A stretch of DNA of 6,490 nt from Lysobacteraceae bacterium (GTDB lineage Bacteria; Pseudomonadota; Gammaproteobacteria; Xanthomonadales; Xanthomonadaceae), in contig DMID01000129.1 of assembly GCA_003449195.1 (NCBI GenBank), forward strand, positions 246-6,735, read 5' to 3'. The translations under genes and the position numbers were made by a program. This document shows, in pieces, positions 5,640 to 6,490 of the stretch. The notes below the pieces were generated by a model that saw only the letters and a program-made list of their open reading frames with translations, had not been told where the DNA came from and did no database searches. The first letter of the stretch is position 1, and every line of letters starts with the position of its first letter.

Positions 5640-6020
5640 ATGAAGCGCGTGACGGGAATCGGCGGCATTTTCTTCAAGGCGGGCGATCCGGCGGCGCTGG
5701 CCGGCTGGTACCGCGAACACCTCGGGCTGGACGTGACCGACTGGAACGGCGCCCTCTTCCACTGGGGCGGCGACGGCAGCGAGCCGGGCATGACGATCTG
5801 GAGCCCGTTTGCGGCCGATACCGACTACATGGCCCCAAGCACGGCGCCATTCATGATCAATTTCCGCGTCGCCGACCTGGACGCCCTGCTCGCCGACCTC
5901 AAGGCCGAAGGCTGCAACGTGGTGGACAGCACGGAAACCTCCGGACACGGCAAGTTCGGCTGGGTGATCGACCCGGAGGGCAACAAGGTCGAGCTGTGGC
6001 AGCCGCCGGCCGCGACGTGA
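5640..6020 (+). CDS. VOC-family (glyoxalase/bleomycin-resistance fold) protein
   Basis: A 126-residue soluble protein with the two beta-alpha-beta-beta-beta modules of the vicinal oxygen chelate fold. Module one begins GIGGIFFKAGDPAALAGWY and runs through YREHLGLDV, the classic helix-and-turn of these proteins. Module two begins FMINFRVADLDALLADLKAEG and ends FGWVIDPEGNKVELWQP, where Glu118 sits at the usual metal-ligand position. Such proteins act as dimers on small molecules as lyases, dioxygenases, isomerases or drug-binding proteins, and the sequence does not tell which. A His at the first-module metal site is not obvious, so it may bind a ligand rather than catalyse. The start is the ATG at 5640; the upstream ATG at 5502 would add 46 Pro/Arg-rich residues unlike the family. 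The ribosome binding site is weak (GGGGC about seven bases ahead). It stands alone, divergent from the peptidase. Confidence 0.88.
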   Translation: MKRVTGIGGIFFKAGDPAALAGWYREHLGLDVTDWNGALFHWGGDGSEPGMTIWSPFAADTDYMAPSTAPFMINFRVADLDALLADLKAEGCNVVDSTETSGHGKFGWVIDPEGNKVELWQPPAAT

Positions 6021-6021
6021 T

Positions 6022-6043
6022 GCCACGCGCCGCGCCGCGTGGC
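6022..6043. terminator. Hairpin between convergent VOC and rlmKL genes, possible terminator
   Basis: GCCACGCG at 6022-6029 pairs with CGCGTGGC at 6036-6043 around a six-base loop, starting one base after the VOC stop codon and 14 bases from the rlmKL stop. Position between convergent genes suggests a two-way terminator, but neither strand has a T-tract, so it may only slow polymerase or protect transcript ends. Confidence 0.4.
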
Positions 6044-6056
6044 CGCCAACCGGGGC

Positions 6057-6490
6057 TCAGACCAGTACCTGCAAACGCCAGGCGCGGTGGATGCGCGGGT
6101 TGCGTTCGAAATCCACGTCGATGGTGCGCGGGCTGATGTCCTCGCAGCGGGCAAACTCGGCCACGCCCTCCTCGTCGAGACGGAAGCGGCGGAAGTTGTT
6201 GGAGAAATACAGCACGCCGCCGGGCGCGAGCCGCGCCACCGCCGCGCGCAACAGGCGCAGGTGCTCGGCCTGCACGTCGAAGTCCTCGGCACGCTTGGAG
6301 TTGGAGAAGGTGGGCGGGTCGCAGAAGATCACGTCGTAGCGGCCGCGCTCGGCCTCCAGCCAGCGCAGCGCGTCGGCCTGCACCAGCCGGTGCGCCTGCC
6401 CGCCCAGCCCGTTCAGCGCGAGGTTGCGTGCGCACCATTCCAGATACGTGCCCGACAAGTCCACGCTGGTGGTCTGCGCGGCACCGGCCA
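6057..6490 (-). CDS. rlmL: 23S rRNA methyltransferase RlmKL, C-terminal RlmK domain (partial)
   Basis: The frame is open to the right edge; about 144 C-terminal residues are visible. They match the RlmK half of the bifunctional enzyme RlmKL (YcbY). Visible motifs are TTSVDLSGTYLEWCARNLALNG, split here as TTSVDLS and YLEWCARNL, then HRLVQADAL, the catalytic DPPTFSNSKR, the FSNNFRRFRLD stretch and the ending DFERNP.IHRAW. In E. coli the RlmK domain makes m7G2069 and the N-terminal RlmL domain, out of view here, makes m2G2445 of 23S rRNA, using S-adenosylmethionine. The GTG at 6464 falls inside the conserved motif, so it is not a start; the true one lies beyond the window. Whether the gene is the full fused form cannot be seen, though the fusion is usual in Gammaproteobacteria. 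Confidence 0.92.
   Translation of the reverse strand, partial: AGAAQTTSVDLSGTYLEWCARNLALNGLGGQAHRLVQADALRWLEAERGRYDVIFCDPPTFSNSKRAEDFDVQAEHLRLLRAAVARLAPGGVLYFSNNFRRFRLDEEGVAEFARCEDISPRTIDVDFERNPRIHRAWRLQVLV

Noticed and set aside
3577..5643. 688-codon open frame on the plus strand antisense to the peptidase and GGDEF genes
   Set aside because: It opposes two genes with clear domain motifs. Its His/Arg/Ala/Gln-rich, motif-free sequence is what a GC-rich antisense frame gives.

Overview
This GC-rich window has tightly packed genes with strongly G/C-biased third codon positions. It looks like ordinary chromosome from a high-GC gammaproteobacterium, most plausibly of the Xanthomonadales/Lysobacterales group. 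The taxon is an inference from base composition, from a small zinc-finger protein very close to E. coli YbiI, and from an RlmKL-type rRNA methyltransferase. No IS element, CRISPR array, tRNA, rRNA or phage gene is visible.

Layout, left to right. Positions 2-58 (+) are the last 18 codons of a gene entering from the left. Positions 59-316 hold no convincing gene. A full-length succinate-semialdehyde-type aldehyde dehydrogenase follows (317-1708, +) with a strong ribosome binding site, then a clear hairpin terminator (1740-1767). The next three genes are on the minus strand and read right to left. They are a zinc-ribbon metallopeptidase-like protein (4303-5472), a PAS-PAS-GGDEF-EAL cyclic-di-GMP protein (2154-4245) and a YbiI-type DksA/TraR zinc-finger protein (1816-2082). 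They are spaced 57 and 71 bases apart and could form one transcript. Divergent from the peptidase is a small VOC/glyoxalase-fold protein (5640-6020, +). It converges on the C-terminal part of rlmKL (6057-6490, -), which runs off the right edge.

The most notable point is the cyclic-di-GMP gene. Its reading frame breaks inside the EAL domain at about 2630-2652, so the gene is present as two overlapping frames. Independently of that break, the EAL half has lost two residues needed for phosphodiesterase activity: the second Asp of DDFG is Gly, and the Glu of AEGVE is Val. The GGDEF half keeps its catalytic signature but lacks the RxxD product-inhibition site. The surviving protein is therefore predicted to be a PAS-controlled diguanylate cyclase whose EAL domain was already non-catalytic when the frame broke.

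The genes do not form an obvious single pathway: aldehyde oxidation, transcription-linked zinc finger, second messenger, uncharacterised peptidase, small-molecule enzyme fold and rRNA modification. I see no convincing new multi-gene system. The peptidase family, the degenerate EAL domain, and a coding-like out-of-frame leader with a nearby dyad in the 5473-5639 divergent region deserve a second look.
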